Assembly (NCBI RefSeq): GCF_001687325.1
Contig: NZ_LZRD01000009.1
Coordinates: forward strand, 62,001-126,000
From: Streptomyces sp. PTY087I2
GTDB lineage: Bacteria > Actinomycetota > Actinomycetes > Streptomycetales > Streptomycetaceae
Length of the DNA stretch: 64,000 nucleotides
Direction of reading: 5' to 3'
Position 1 is the stretch's first letter. Each line of letters opens with the position of its first letter. The translations under genes and the position numbers were made by a program. Below are positions 1 through 11,066 of the stretch, one piece after another. The notes beneath the pieces were generated by a model. It saw only the letters and a list, made by a program, of their open reading frames with translations, was not told the origin of the DNA and made no database searches.

Positions 1-801
1 TTCCTGACCGTCCCACAGGGCCTCGGCGGCGGCCATCTTCATCGGCTGCTGCCGGAACATGACCTTCGCGAGGCTGTCGCCGCTCACGGCGGTGAGCAGT
101 CCGGCGACCACGACGGTGATCAGCCCCAGGCGCAGCGAGGTCCGCATCACCGGGATGTGCTTCTTGCGCGCCAGGTGGAACGCGGCGATGCCGACCATGA
201 AGGCCCCGCCGACCAGGAACGCCGCCGTGATGGTGTGGAAGAACTGGGTGACGGCGGTGTCCTGGGTGAGCACCCGCCAGAAGTCGGTGAGCTCGGCGCG
301 GCCGCGCTCCTCGTTGATCCGGTAGCCGACCGGGTGCTGCATCCAGGAGTTGGCGGCCAGGATGAAGTAGGCGGAGAGGATCGTGCCGATCGAGACCATC
401 CACATGCAGGCCAGGTGGATCTTCTTCGGGAGCTTGTCCCAGCCGAAGATCCACAGACCGATGAAGGTGGACTCGAAGAAGAAGGCGATCAGCGCCTCGA
501 AGGCGAGCGGAGCGCCGAAGATGTCGCCGACGAAGCGCGAGTAGTCGGACCAGTTCATCCCGAACTGGAACTCCTGGACGATGCCCGTGACGACGCCCAT
601 GGCGATGTTGATCAGGAACAGCTTGCCCCAGAACTTGGTCGCCCTGAGGTACTTCTCCTTCTCCGTCCGCACCCAGGCGGTCTGCAAGCCGGCGGTGAGC
701 GCGGCGAGCGAGATCGTCAGGGGGACGAAGAGGAAGTGGTAGACGGTGGTGATGCCGAACTGCCATCGCGCCAGGGTCTCCGGCGCCAGAGCTAGGTCCA
801 C
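1..801 (-). CDS. cydA: cytochrome bd ubiquinol oxidase subunit I (3' end cut by window edge)
   Basis: Membrane quinol oxidase subunit that carries the haems of cytochrome bd, a terminal oxidase used at low oxygen. The 267 codons visible include the family's N-terminal RWQFG stretch and the following conserved histidine (about residue 22), the YSRFVGDIFG loop, the FFFESTFIGLW helix and a HTITAAFLVGGAFM helix that supplies a haem-ligand histidine. Several hydrophobic helices are evident. The GTG start at 801 follows AAGGAGA at a good distance. The rest of the gene, and probably cydB, lies beyond the left edge. A Rex operator about 90 bp upstream implies repression when NADH/NAD is low and induction when oxygen is limiting. 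Confidence 0.95.
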   Translation of the reverse strand, partial: MDLALAPETLARWQFGITTVYHFLFVPLTISLAALTAGLQTAWVRTEKEKYLRATKFWGKLFLINIAMGVVTGIVQEFQFGMNWSDYSRFVGDIFGAPLAFEALIAFFFESTFIGLWIFGWDKLPKKIHLACMWMVSIGTILSAYFILAANSWMQHPVGYRINEERGRAELTDFWRVLTQDTAVTQFFHTITAAFLVGGAFMVGIAAFHLARKKHIPVMRTSLRLGLITVVVAGLLTAVSGDSLAKVMFRQQPMKMAAAEALWDGQE

Positions 802-886
802 GTCGTCAGTCTCCTTACATCGCCGTGGTCACACCGGCACTATGCCCCTTTGATTCCCCCGATTACGGGAGGAAGCGGGGCACGCT

Positions 887-902
887 TGTGAACGCGTTCA
901 CA
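887..902 (-). promoter_or_regulatory. Rex redox-repressor operator of cydA
   Basis: Exact 16-bp palindrome TGTGAACGCGTTCACA. It matches the known Streptomyces Rex operator, which was defined upstream of cydA, and lies 86-101 bp before the cydA start in its promoter region. Rex is released from such sites when NADH rises. Confidence 0.93.
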
Positions 903-1020
903 TTCACAAGCAATTATGGCGCACACACTTTCGGACCCTTCGCCGGGGGTACCCCTTTTCGGGCTCCGCCCCGTGCTGTCGGGCTCTCGGCTCCTTGCTG
1001 CCGACCTCGGCGCACACAAA

Positions 1021-1055
1021 GGGCCCCGGACCTCGTCGATCGAGGTCCGGGGCCC
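1021..1055 (-). terminator. hairpin terminator downstream of hisC-like gene
   Basis: Perfect inverted repeat with 15-bp GC-rich arms (1021-1035 and 1041-1055) and a 5-base loop, 33 bp after the stop of the minus-strand aminotransferase gene and before the cydA promoter. There is no long T tract, as is usual in Streptomyces. Confidence 0.8.
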
Positions 1056-1087
1056 ACCCGGTCGTAACGGCGGCGCGCCGAGAAGCC

Positions 1088-2167
1088 CTACAGCTCCGCG
1101 CGGAACGCCTCCGCCGCCTTGAGGAACAGGTCGTTGCCCTCGGTCTCGCCGATCGTGATCCGTACGCCCTCGCCCGCGAACGGGCGGACGACCACACCGG
1201 CCCGCTCACAGGCCTTCGCGAAGTCGACGGTCCGCTCGCCGAGCCGCAGCCAGACGAAGTTCGCCTGCGACTCCGGCACCGTCCAGCCCTGGCGCGCCAG
1301 CTCCGCGCTCACCCGGGCGCGCTCGGCGACCAGCGAACCGACCCGGCCCAGCAGCTCGTCCTCCGCGCGGAGCGAGGCCACCGCCGCGTCCTGGGCCAGC
1401 TGGCTCACACCGAAGGGGACGGCGGTCTTCCGCAGCGCCGCGGCCACCGGCTCGTGCGCCACGGCGAACCCGACCCGCAGCCCGGCCAGGCCGTACGCCT
1501 TGGAGAAGGTCCGCAGCACGGCCACATTGGGCCGGTCACGGTAGATCTCGATGCCGTCGGGCACATCGGCGTCGCGGATGAACTCCTTGTACGCCTCGTC
1601 CAGCACCACCAGCACATCGCTCGGCACCCGGTCGAGGAACCGTTCCAGCTCGGCCCGGCGCACCACCGTGCCGGTGGGGTTGTTGGGGTTGCAGACGAAG
1701 ATCAGCCGGGTCCGGTCGGTGATCGCCGCCGCCATCGCGTCGAGGTCGTGCACATCGCCCTCGGTCAGCGGCACCCGGACCGAGGTCGCGCCGCTGACCT
1801 GGGTGATGATCGGGTACGCCTCGAAGGACCGCCAGGCGTAGATGACCTCGTCACCGGGGCCCGACGTGGCCTGGAGCAGCTGCTGGGCCACCCCCACCGA
1901 GCCCGTTCCGGTGGCGAGGTGCGACAGAGGCACACCGAAACGCTCGGCCAGCTCGTTCACCAGGCCGGTGCACGCCAGGTCCGGGTAGCGGTTGAAGTTC
2001 CCCGCGGCCGTGAGCGCCGACTCCAGGACGCCCGGCAGCGGCGGATAGGGATTCTCGTTGGAGGACAGCTTGTACGCGACCGGTCCGCCGGCCGCCGCCG
2101 GCTTGCCCGGCACATAGGCGGGAACGCCGTCCAGCTCGGCGCGCAGCTTGGGGCTCGTCTCGCTCAC
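1088..2167 (-). CDS. hisC: histidinol-phosphate aminotransferase family, PLP-dependent
   Basis: Fold-type I aminotransferase of 359 residues, the usual size for HisC. The PLP lysine is K223 in [20 protein letters not shown] (about 160-166) and VVLDEAY (D190) are the other cofactor-binding motifs. The likely reaction is transamination of histidinol phosphate/imidazole-acetol phosphate, or of aromatic amino acids: Streptomyces carry a second hisC-like gene at this locus next to cydA, away from the his operon, so the physiological substrate is uncertain. The ATG at 2167 is preceded by GAGGAGG-like sequence (GAGGACCTGC). It stands alone, with a strong terminator downstream. Confidence 0.88.
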   Translation of the reverse strand: MSETSPKLRAELDGVPAYVPGKPAAAGGPVAYKLSSNENPYPPLPGVLESALTAAGNFNRYPDLACTGLVNELAERFGVPLSHLATGTGSVGVAQQLLQATSGPGDEVIYAWRSFEAYPIITQVSGATSVRVPLTEGDVHDLDAMAAAITDRTRLIFVCNPNNPTGTVVRRAELERFLDRVPSDVLVVLDEAYKEFIRDADVPDGIEIYRDRPNVAVLRTFSKAYGLAGLRVGFAVAHEPVAAALRKTAVPFGVSQLAQDAAVASLRAEDELLGRVGSLVAERARVSAELARQGWTVPESQANFVWLRLGERTVDFAKACERAGVVVRPFAGEGVRITIGETEGNDLFLKAAEAFRAEL

Positions 2168-2571
2168 CGCAGGTCCTCCTCGACCGTCCGTTCACAGCAA
2201 TACTGCACACCTTATGAGGATTGGCCCTCGCTGCGAATGGCCTGAGCGGGAAATCGACCGCAGTGCCCGGGAATGGGACCCCGCCCGGGGCGGTCCGGGG
2301 GCTCCGCCCGGGGGAGCGTTTCCGGTTCCGGCGCGCGCCGGTGGCTCGCGCCGTGGCGCGCGTCCCCCGAAGTGGTGAGTTGAGACCTCTTCGAGACATC
2401 GCACATTCAGCAGGCTGCCACCCTTCGATACCTGATAGATGCATGCAATAACGTTCAACTGCCTTGCATTGAAAGGAATCTGATGGGCCGTGACCTTGCA
2501 GAAACGTGCCTGTCAACGTGTGCATATGCGACCGGACCGACCACCCCTCGGAGCCCTACTATCGGCTCGCC
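2168..2571. other. divergent intergenic region between hisC-like and lacI-like genes
   Basis: 404 bp without a convincing gene. It must hold both divergent promoters. AT-richer sequence lies at 2435-2475, with an inverted pair ATGCAA (2443-2448) / TTGCAT (2464-2469) and a central AACGTT (2450-2455), possibly an operator for the LacI-type regulator. TACTAT at 2558-2563 could be a -10 element. Confidence 0.45.
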
Positions 2572-3684
2572 ATGACAGCAGCAGGGAAGCACCAGGTGAG
2601 CCGGACGGAGACCCCCCGGCGCAGCGGCCGGCCGGGACGGGCGGGGATCCGTGACGTGGCCGCCGCGGCCGGAGTCTCGATCACGACCGTCTCCGACGCG
2701 CTCAACGGCAAGGGCAGGCTCCCGGACGCCACCCGCCGCCATGTCCGTGAGGTCGCCGAGCGCCTGGGCTACCGCCCGTCCGCCGCGGCCCGAACTCTCC
2801 GTACGGGCAAGTCGGGACTGATCGGCCTGACCGTGACCACGTACGGGAATGAACCTTTCACCTTCACCGAATTCGCCTACTTCGCGGAGATGGCGAGAGC
2901 CGCGACCTCCGCGGCGCTGGCCCGCGGCTACGCCCTCGTCATCCTCCCCGCCACCTCCCGGCACGACGTCTGGTCGAACGTCGCGCTCGACGGCACCGTC
3001 GTCATCGACCCCTCCGACCAGGACCCGGTCGTCACCGAACTCGTCCGCCAGGGACTGCCCGTCGTCTCCGACGGCCGCCCGGCCGGGACGCTCCCCGTCA
3101 CCGCCTGGGTCGACAACGACCACCGGGCCGCCGTGCTCGACCTCCTCGACCATCTCGCCGCCGCCGGGGCCCGCCGCATCGGCCTGCTGACCGGCAACAC
3201 CACCGACACGTACACCCGGCTGTCCACCACCGCCTACCTCCACTGGTGCGAGCGGGTCGGCCAGGACCCCGTCTACGAGTCCTACCCGGCCCACGACCCC
3301 TGCGCGGGGGCCGTCGCCGCCGACCGGCTGCTCGCCCGCCCGGACCGCCCCGACGCGGTATACGGGCTCTTCGACCCCAACGGGACCGACCTCCTCGCGG
3401 CGGCCCGCCGCTACGGGCTGCGCGTCCCCGAGGACCTGCTGCTGGTCTGTTGCAGCGAGTCCACCGTGTACGCGGCCACCGAGCCGCCCATCACCACGCT
3501 CTCGCTGAAGCCCCGCCGGATCGGCACGGCCGTCGTCCAGCTCCTCATCGACGCCATCGAAGGGGTCGAGCACGACGGGCCGGTCGAGCAGGTCATACCG
3601 ACGGAGCTCATCGTCCGGACCTCCTCGCAACGCCGCCCACCGCGCACCACGGTCAGCGCGCCGCGCTCCCCCAGCGGGGATTGA
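2572..3684 (+). CDS. LacI/GalR-family transcriptional regulator
   Basis: A 370-residue DNA-binding regulator. An N-terminal LacI helix-turn-helix (about 25-45, AGIRDVAAAAGVSITTVSDA) and hinge helix (RRHVREVAERLGYRPSAAARTL) are followed by a periplasmic-binding-protein-like sensor domain. A GTG start at 2506 would add 22 residues; the ATG at 2572 was chosen because it begins a normal-length LacI arm and sits just after a possible -10 box. The ligand is not evident; sugar or nucleoside effectors are usual. It is divergent from the hisC-like gene. No transport or sugar genes flank it, so the target may be itself or a distant operon. Confidence 0.88.
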   Translation: MTAAGKHQVSRTETPRRSGRPGRAGIRDVAAAAGVSITTVSDALNGKGRLPDATRRHVREVAERLGYRPSAAARTLRTGKSGLIGLTVTTYGNEPFTFTEFAYFAEMARAATSAALARGYALVILPATSRHDVWSNVALDGTVVIDPSDQDPVVTELVRQGLPVVSDGRPAGTLPVTAWVDNDHRAAVLDLLDHLAAAGARRIGLLTGNTTDTYTRLSTTAYLHWCERVGQDPVYESYPAHDPCAGAVAADRLLARPDRPDAVYGLFDPNGTDLLAAARRYGLRVPEDLLLVCCSESTVYAATEPPITTLSLKPRRIGTAVVQLLIDAIEGVEHDGPVEQVIPTELIVRTSSQRRPPRTTVSAPRSPSGD

Positions 3685-3858
3685 TCGTCTCTTTTCGGAC
3701 CAATCGGCCGGTGAACCGTGCGTGCGCCCGGATTCACCACCCCTGGTGCGTCACACAGATCGATCCGCATTCCTATGATGGGCGCACGACACCGCGGACC
3801 ACCTCTACCAGGCAGGGCCCGTCAGGTGTACGGCGGCGCGACGGTGGTGGAGGGGTCG

Positions 3859-5040
3859 ATGACTCAGGGGGCCGGTCAGGAACCCGTGGTGCGGACGGCG
3901 ACGTTGCGTGACTTCCGGGTTCCGCCGTACGCGCAGACACCCGTGCCACCGCAGGCTCAGGGGGCGCCCCCTTCCGCGGTGCCGCCACGTGCGCCGGATC
4001 CGCAGCCTCCGGCACCGGGCGCGCCCGTGCCACCGCCCGCCGCGTCCGTCCCGCCGCACACCCCCGCACCGCCCCGCCCGCCGCATCCCGGAAACGCCGT
4101 CGTGGGCGACGAGCAGCCGGAGGGCTACACCCCGACCGAGCGGGACCTCCCGGTCATCCGCCGCGGCGACACGGTCCAGGTGCGGACGGTCGCCGAGCCG
4201 CGCCCCGCGGCCGACGACGGCCGCGGCCCGCTCTTCGTCGTCGGCGACGTCCACGGCTATCTGGACGAGCTGCTGGCCGCCCTCGGCGAACAGGGCCTCA
4301 TCGACGCCGACGGGAACTGGGCCGCGGGCAACGCCCGGCTCTGGTTCCTCGGCGACTTCACCGACCGCGGCCCCGACGGCATCGGTGTCATCGACCTCGT
4401 CATGCGGCTCTCCGCCGAGGCGGCGGCGGCCGGCGGCTACTGCAAGGCCCTGATGGGCAACCACGAACTGCTGCTGATCGGCGCCAAGCGCTTCGCCGAC
4501 ACCCCCGTCAACTCCGGAGCGGGCACCGCCACCTTCCAGGCGGCCTGGCTGCTCAACGGCGGCCAGAAGACCGACATGGAGCGCCTCCAGGACGTCCACC
4601 TCCAGTGGATGTCCCGGCTCGACGCGGTCGTCGAGGAGGACGGGCATCTGCTGATGCACTCCGACACGACGGCCTACCTCGACTACGGGTCCACCATCGA
4701 GGACGTCAACGACACGATCACGGCCATTCTCACGCGTAACGACGCCGACGAGTGCTGGGACCTCTTCCGCAAGCTCACCAAGCGGTTCGCCTTCCGGGAC
4801 GAGGGCGGCTCCGAGGCGGTGCGCGAGCTGCTGACGACGTACGGCGGACAGCGCGTCGTCCATGGTCACAGCCCCATTCCGTATCTCCTCGGCGAGGTCG
4901 GAACGGAGGAGGGCGAGGACAGCTCGGGACCCGTGATCAACGGCCCGCACGTGTACGCGGACAACCTCGCCATCGCCATGGACGGCGGCGTGACCATGGC
5001 CGGAAAGCTGCTGGTGGTCCAACTCCCGCTGCATGACTGA
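3859..5040 (+). CDS. calcineurin-like (PPP-type) metallophosphatase with proline-rich N terminus
   Basis: The 393-residue protein has a Pro/Ala/Gln-rich disordered N terminus (about 1-85), then a phosphoprotein-phosphatase-like catalytic domain. Metal-binding motifs are GDVHG (129-133), GDFTDRG (165-171), GNHE (200-203) and a later VVHGHSP. These are the PPP-family signatures, so Mn/Fe-dependent removal of phosphate from phosphoserine/threonine or nucleotides such as diadenosine polyphosphates is likely; the substrate cannot be read from sequence. ATG 3859 is preceded by GGAGGGG; longer in-frame starts exist. No partner kinase is adjacent. Confidence 0.85.
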   Translation: MTQGAGQEPVVRTATLRDFRVPPYAQTPVPPQAQGAPPSAVPPRAPDPQPPAPGAPVPPPAASVPPHTPAPPRPPHPGNAVVGDEQPEGYTPTERDLPVIRRGDTVQVRTVAEPRPAADDGRGPLFVVGDVHGYLDELLAALGEQGLIDADGNWAAGNARLWFLGDFTDRGPDGIGVIDLVMRLSAEAAAAGGYCKALMGNHELLLIGAKRFADTPVNSGAGTATFQAAWLLNGGQKTDMERLQDVHLQWMSRLDAVVEEDGHLLMHSDTTAYLDYGSTIEDVNDTITAILTRNDADECWDLFRKLTKRFAFRDEGGSEAVRELLTTYGGQRVVHGHSPIPYLLGEVGTEEGEDSSGPVINGPHVYADNLAIAMDGGVTMAGKLLVVQLPLHD

Positions 5041-5244
5041 CCGTCGGCGGGGAAGGCGCTTCAGGTTCAGCCCGCGCCGACCTCGCCGATCGCCGGGCCC
5101 GTCACCGGGCCCAATTCTGGAAACACCCTGTCACCCCTTGCCGTGAGCGCTCTACCATCGGCCTATCAGTGGCAGGCTCTCCTCCGTTTCCGCCCGATCG
5201 CCCGGTCCACCGCGGGCAGCCGGGCACCGACGGAGCATCGGGGG

Positions 5245-6075
5245 ATGCAGATGACAAGCGCTCCGCACCTGCTGGCCGAGGACGGACCCGAGTACGAGCG
5301 GATCCTGGGCGACGCACTGCGCCACGCTCATGAACGCCCGGACCTGGAAGGCGTCGGGGACCGGCTCAACACCGAACAGCTGCGCACCATGGCGCAAGGC
5401 GCCACGGCGCTGATCACCGCGGCCGCGGCCGCCGAGTACGAGCACTACGTCAAGGCCCGCGGCGAACTGCGCCGGACGCCGGCCGGCGAAGGCGCCGACG
5501 GGCTCCCGGGCCTGGACGGACCGCAGAGCACATCGTCCGGATCGGGCGCCGGCATAGGCGCGGTCGTCACGGTCCTGACCCCCCTGCTGGCCGGCACCGC
5601 GGCGCTCATCTTCCTGCTCGTCGGCTATCTGCTGAAGGCGGTCAGCCCGTCGCTGACGTTCGGCCGCTCCATGGTCACGGCCGGATGGTTCTTCGCCTGC
5701 GTCGCCGCCGCCGCGATCCTGGTCGCCGCCGTCGGACTGCTCGTCACCGCGCTGCGCAACGGCGCGACCTCCCTGGCCGCCGAGGAGGAGGAACAGGAGC
5801 TTCCGGAGGAGGTCGCACGGGCCAGGGAGGCGTGGCGCCACGCCCTGCTCGAGCGCGGCATCCTCCCGTTCTTCCGGGACGCCCTGGCCGACCCCACCGC
5901 GGGGCCCGCCGCGCGGACCCCGCACCGTTCGCCCAACCGCATCCCGAAGATCGGCTACAGCAGGCCGGACTTCTCGGGGCCGGACGACGGCCCGGCGGCC
6001 GGCCCCCGGCCGACCTTCACCAGCCCCGACTTCACGAGCCCGGACTTCGGCGGCCCGGAACACCAGCCGGACTGA
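5245..6075 (+). CDS. two-helix membrane protein of unknown function
   Basis: I do not recognise a named family. The 276-residue protein has a mostly helical cytoplasmic N-terminal part (about 1-75), two hydrophobic segments near 104-131 and 143-170, an acidic helix (EEEEQELPEEV) and a disordered C-terminal tail with repeated TSPDF/SPDF units. ATG 5245 and ATG 5251 are both possible; GGAG and GGGGGA upstream serve them respectively. It follows the phosphatase gene by about 200 bp, and the two may share a locus of cell-wall or signalling proteins, but nothing in the sequence proves this. Confidence 0.7.
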   Translation: MQMTSAPHLLAEDGPEYERILGDALRHAHERPDLEGVGDRLNTEQLRTMAQGATALITAAAAAEYEHYVKARGELRRTPAGEGADGLPGLDGPQSTSSGSGAGIGAVVTVLTPLLAGTAALIFLLVGYLLKAVSPSLTFGRSMVTAGWFFACVAAAAILVAAVGLLVTALRNGATSLAAEEEEQELPEEVARAREAWRHALLERGILPFFRDALADPTAGPAARTPHRSPNRIPKIGYSRPDFSGPDDGPAAGPRPTFTSPDFTSPDFGGPEHQPD

Positions 6076-6098
6076 GACCGGCGCGGGCCCGGACACAC

Positions 6099-6136
6099 CG
6101 CGGGCCGGGGCGGCAAGTGCCGCGCCCGGCCCGGGG
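6099..6136. terminator. bidirectional hairpin between convergent genes
   Basis: GC-rich imperfect inverted repeat (CGGGCCGGGGCGGC near 6101 pairing with GCCGCGCCCGGCCCG near 6119) between the two-helix protein gene and the convergent DUF805 gene. Arms of about 14 bp with one or two mismatches and a short AAGT loop. Confidence 0.6.
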
Positions 6137-6163
6137 ACGCTCCGGACGGACCGGAGCGGTGGA

Positions 6164-6520
6164 TCAGATGCCCTGCGGGGCCAGCTTCGGGTTGACGCCG
6201 TGCTCGTTCGTCTCCGGCTTACCCTCCGAGGCGAGGAAGACGATCAGGATGATGGCGCCGACCAGGGGGACCAGCGCGATCAGCAGCCACCAGCCCGAAC
6301 GGCCGGTGTCGTGCAGACGGCGCACGCCGACCGCGAGCGACGGGATGAGGATCGCGAGGGTGTAGATGTAGGACAGGAAGCTCGCGTCGATCGCGCCACC
6401 GATGATCGAAAGCACCAGGCTGATGCCGAAGCTGATGAGCGTGAACATCCAGTACTCCTTGCGGCGCGCGCGTCCGCTGAAGCCTGCGTAGTTCTTGAGT
6501 ACGGCCAGGTACCAGTTCAT
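6164..6520 (-). CDS. DUF805-family small membrane protein
   Basis: 118 residues with the DUF805 layout: the N-terminal MNWYLAVLKNYAGFSGRARRKEYW motif is split here into its two diagnostic parts, MNWYLAVLKNY and FSGRARRKEYW, followed by membrane helices and the conserved RRLHDTGRSGWW. Proteins like E. coli YhaH belong here; their function is unknown. The ATG at 6520 is preceded by GGGGAGGGGAA. Monocistronic, convergent with the upstream gene. Confidence 0.88.
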   Translation of the reverse strand: MNWYLAVLKNYAGFSGRARRKEYWMFTLISFGISLVLSIIGGAIDASFLSYIYTLAILIPSLAVGVRRLHDTGRSGWWLLIALVPLVGAIILIVFLASEGKPETNEHGVNPKLAPQGI

Positions 6521-6761
6521 TGTGATTCCCCTCCCCGGGCCCCGTTCCGGGGCCGCTAACTTTCAGCCAAGCAAGCCGGAAAGTAAGCCACAGATAAGGA
6601 ACGGGTCAAGTCTGGTTGACCCATTGCCTCAACGTACATACAGCTGCCACACGACCGTGTCCATACTGTCGCTTAACAAACCCAGCAACCATGCCAAATA
6701 ACCGCGAACCACCTGTAGTTACTCGTAAGGCATGGAACGCCCGAAGTCTTCCAGCCCCGGA

Positions 6762-7190
6762 TCAGGCCCTCGGACGGCCGGCCGCGAGCAGGGCCTCGCC
6801 CGTCGCGTAGAGCTCGATCAGCAGCGGCCGGAGCGCCCGGCCGGCTCCGGTCAGGGTGTAGCTCGTCCGCACGGGAAACCCACGTCGGCGCTCCACCGAC
6901 ACCAGGCCTCGCCCGCAGAGCTCCCTGAGCCGCTGGCTGAGCACCTTCGCCGACAGCTCCGGCAGCCGCTCCCTCAGCTCGGAGAACCCGAGCGGACCGC
7001 CCATGAGCTCGCGCAGCACCAGGGTGGTCCAGCGCCCCGAGACCGCGGCGAGGGCCACCTCGACGGGACAGTCCGGCTCCGGACGTGCCGTACGGCCACG
7101 GGCGGTCGGCGTCAGTTCCCGGTCGTCGGCCGCGTGGGTTTCCGTTGGGTGACTCTCGTCGACGGGCTGTTCACTGACGGCATGACGCAT
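6762..7190 (-). CDS. HxlR-family winged-helix regulator
   Basis: 142-residue transcriptional regulator. The HxlR core is clear: CPVEVALAAVSGRWTTLVLREL, then GFSELRERLPELSAKVLSQRLREL as recognition region, and the wing GRGLVSVERR. A hydrophilic N-terminal extension of about 40 residues precedes it. The only usable in-frame start is ATG 7190, which overlaps the divergent SnoaL-like ATG at 7182 by 9 bp, so the two promoters must be intertwined and this protein probably controls both genes. HxlR proteins often answer aldehydes, quinones or redox stress. Confidence 0.85.
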   Translation of the reverse strand: MRHAVSEQPVDESHPTETHAADDRELTPTARGRTARPEPDCPVEVALAAVSGRWTTLVLRELMGGPLGFSELRERLPELSAKVLSQRLRELCGRGLVSVERRRGFPVRTSYTLTGAGRALRPLLIELYATGEALLAAGRPRA

Positions 7191-7646
7191 TCCACCAGTG
7201 TGCATCCGACCACCGTCGCCACCCAGCACCCGTACGTCCTGGAGCGGGCGTTCAACACCTTCGACGCCGAGGCCGTCGACCGGCTGTACGAGCCCGACGC
7301 ACTGTTCGTACCCCGGCCCGGCCACCCCACCACCGGCCCCGGCCGCATACCGGCCCACCGGGATTTCCTCGCGCTGCGCGTCCCGATCCGGGTGACACCG
7401 CGCCACACCTACGTCTCCGGCGACCTGGCACTCCTGATCGTCGACTGGGTCGTGGCGGGCAGGGCGGCACACGGCGAACAGGTCCGGATCGCGGGCACGG
7501 CGACCGACATCGCCCGCCGGGGATCCGACGGGTTCTGGCGGTACGTCGTCGACAACCCGTTCGGGACGGCGGACGGCCCGGAGCGGACCGGCCGCCCGAC
7601 CCCGACGGAGGTGGGCCCGACGGACTCGGCCGCCGGGCCCACCTGA
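7182..7646 (+). CDS. SnoaL/NTF2-like small protein (DUF4440-like)
   Basis: 154 residues with an NTF2-like pattern: an initial helix ending FNTFDAEAVDRLYEPDALFVPRPG, a strand LLIVDWVV and a final WRYVVDNPFG. Such proteins bind small hydrophobic ligands or act as polyketide cyclase-like or isomerase-like enzymes; no catalytic assignment is possible. Starts: ATG 7182, without a clear ribosome site, or GTG 7200, which would remove the overlap with the divergent HxlR gene. The last codons lie inside a terminator hairpin. Confidence 0.72.
   Translation: MTHSTSVHPTTVATQHPYVLERAFNTFDAEAVDRLYEPDALFVPRPGHPTTGPGRIPAHRDFLALRVPIRVTPRHTYVSGDLALLIVDWVVAGRAAHGEQVRIAGTATDIARRGSDGFWRYVVDNPFGTADGPERTGRPTPTEVGPTDSAAGPT
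7610..7643 (+). terminator. terminator hairpin overlapping the end of the SnoaL-like gene
   Basis: Perfect 10-bp arms GGTGGGCCCG (7610-7619) and CGGGCCCACC (7634-7643) with a 14-base loop. It ends just before the TGA of the plus-strand gene and 17 bp from the end of convergent thiC, so it could serve both. Confidence 0.65.
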
Positions 7647-7660
7647 GCTGCCGGGACGGG

Positions 7661-9566
<1,906 letters not shown>

Positions 9567-9648
9567 GCGTGTGCAAAGGTGCCTCCACGCTAGCGTCCTT
9601 TCCGGCGAGCTGACCAGAGGGCCCTCCCGTTCTTGCGATGATCGCCCC

Positions 9649-11001
9649 GTGACCTCCCCTCAAAACGACCCCGCACCCCGGCCGCCCCAGGGCCACACCC
9701 ACACCCACGCCCACACGCACAGCCACGGGCCGGCCGCCCCGGTCTCCCGGCATCTGCGCAAGGTCATCGCCGCCGTCCTGATCCCGTTCGCGACGGCGGT
9801 CGTCGTCGGCCTGATCGCGTTCTGGCCCGGCGGCGTGCCCGAACACGAGCGCACCGGTGTCGGATTCGACCGGCAGACCCAGTCCGGCAAGGTCGTCAAG
9901 GTCGTCAAGGTCGACTGCGCGGACGTCAACGCCGCGCAGGTGCCGCCGACCGGTGACACCTCCACGCCCTCGGGGCGGGAGGCCGTCAACGAGCAGGAGG
10001 GGGAGTGCGCGAAGGCCACCATCGAGGTGACCAGCGGCGACGACAAGGGCCGCAGATTCGTCGAGGTGGTCCAGCCGGACGCGCCGCGCCAGCTGAAGGA
10101 GGGTCAGGGCGTGGTCGTCGCGTACGCCCCCGACGCGCCGCGCGACCTCCAGTACTCGGTGACCGATGTGAACCGGAAGGTCCCGCTGGCACTGCTGGCC
10201 GGGATCTTCGCCCTGGCGGTGGTCCTGGTGGGCCGGATGCGCGGGGTGATGGCCCTGGTGGCGCTGGCCGTTTCGTTCGCCGTGCTGACGCTGTTCATCC
10301 TGCCGGCGATCCTCCAGGGCTCGAATCCGCTGGTCGTGGCGGTGATCGGGGCCAGTGCGATCATGCTGGCGGCCCTCTATCTGTGCCACGGGGTGACGGC
10401 CCGTACGTCGGTCGCGGTCATCGGCACGCTGATCTCGCTGCTGCTGATCGGGCTGCTGGGCTCGCTGTTCATCGGCTGGGCGAGCCTGAGCGGCAACACC
10501 GACGACAACACCGGCCTCATCCACGGCCTCTACCCGGACATCGACATGAGCGGTCTGCTGCTGGCGGGCGTCATCATCGGTTCGCTCGGCGTGCTCGACG
10601 ATGTGACGGTCACCCAGACCTCCGCCGTCTGGGAACTGCACCAGGCCGACCCGGAGATGGGTTGGAAGGGGCTGTACCGGGCAGGGATCAGAATCGGGAG
10701 GGACCACATCGCCTCGGTGGTCAACACCCTGGTGCTGGCGTACGCGGGCGCGGCGCTGCCGCTGCTGCTGCTCTTCTCCATCGCCCAGAGCAGTGTGGGG
10801 ACGGTGGCCAACAGCGAGCTGGTCGCCGAGGAGATCGTCCGCACGCTGGTCGGGTCGATCGGACTGGTCGCCTCGGTGCCGGTGACCACGGTGCTCGCCG
10901 CGCTGGTCGTCTCCGCGGACCGCGCGGGGCCGGGCGGCGCATCGGCGGCTACGGCCGCACCCGCGCGGACCGGCCGGGGCCGTCGCCGTAAGACGGGGTG
11001 A
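9649..11001 (+). CDS. YibE/F-family polytopic membrane protein
   Basis: About 450 residues. A histidine-rich cytoplasmic stretch (HTHTHAHTHSHG, near residues 15-26) suggests metal binding. One membrane helix follows, then an extracytoplasmic domain (about 70-170) and roughly seven further helices containing SLGVLDDVTVTQTSAVWEL, the YibE/F signature. Function is not known; a role in transport has been proposed. GTG 9649 was chosen: GATGAT 6 bases upstream resembles a -10 element, so the mRNA may be leaderless. Ends convergent with ssgA. Confidence 0.85.
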   Translation: MTSPQNDPAPRPPQGHTHTHAHTHSHGPAAPVSRHLRKVIAAVLIPFATAVVVGLIAFWPGGVPEHERTGVGFDRQTQSGKVVKVVKVDCADVNAAQVPPTGDTSTPSGREAVNEQEGECAKATIEVTSGDDKGRRFVEVVQPDAPRQLKEGQGVVVAYAPDAPRDLQYSVTDVNRKVPLALLAGIFALAVVLVGRMRGVMALVALAVSFAVLTLFILPAILQGSNPLVVAVIGASAIMLAALYLCHGVTARTSVAVIGTLISLLLIGLLGSLFIGWASLSGNTDDNTGLIHGLYPDIDMSGLLLAGVIIGSLGVLDDVTVTQTSAVWELHQADPEMGWKGLYRAGIRIGRDHIASVVNTLVLAYAGAALPLLLLFSIAQSSVGTVANSELVAEEIVRTLVGSIGLVASVPVTTVLAALVVSADRAGPGGASAATAAPARTGRGRRRKTG

Positions 11002-11066
11002 CGGGCCGCCGGGTGCGCCGGGACGCGGGGGCGAGCCGCGGGGACGAGCGGGCGGGGTGCGACCGG

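Noticed and set aside
157..795. Long plus-strand reading frame antisense to cydA
   Set aside because: Shadow of the real minus-strand gene in GC-rich DNA; the translated sequence is low-complexity (E/G/R/D) with no motif.
5041..5140. Hairpin GGGCCC...GGGCCC after the phosphatase gene
   Set aside because: Six-base arms only; common by chance in DNA of this composition.
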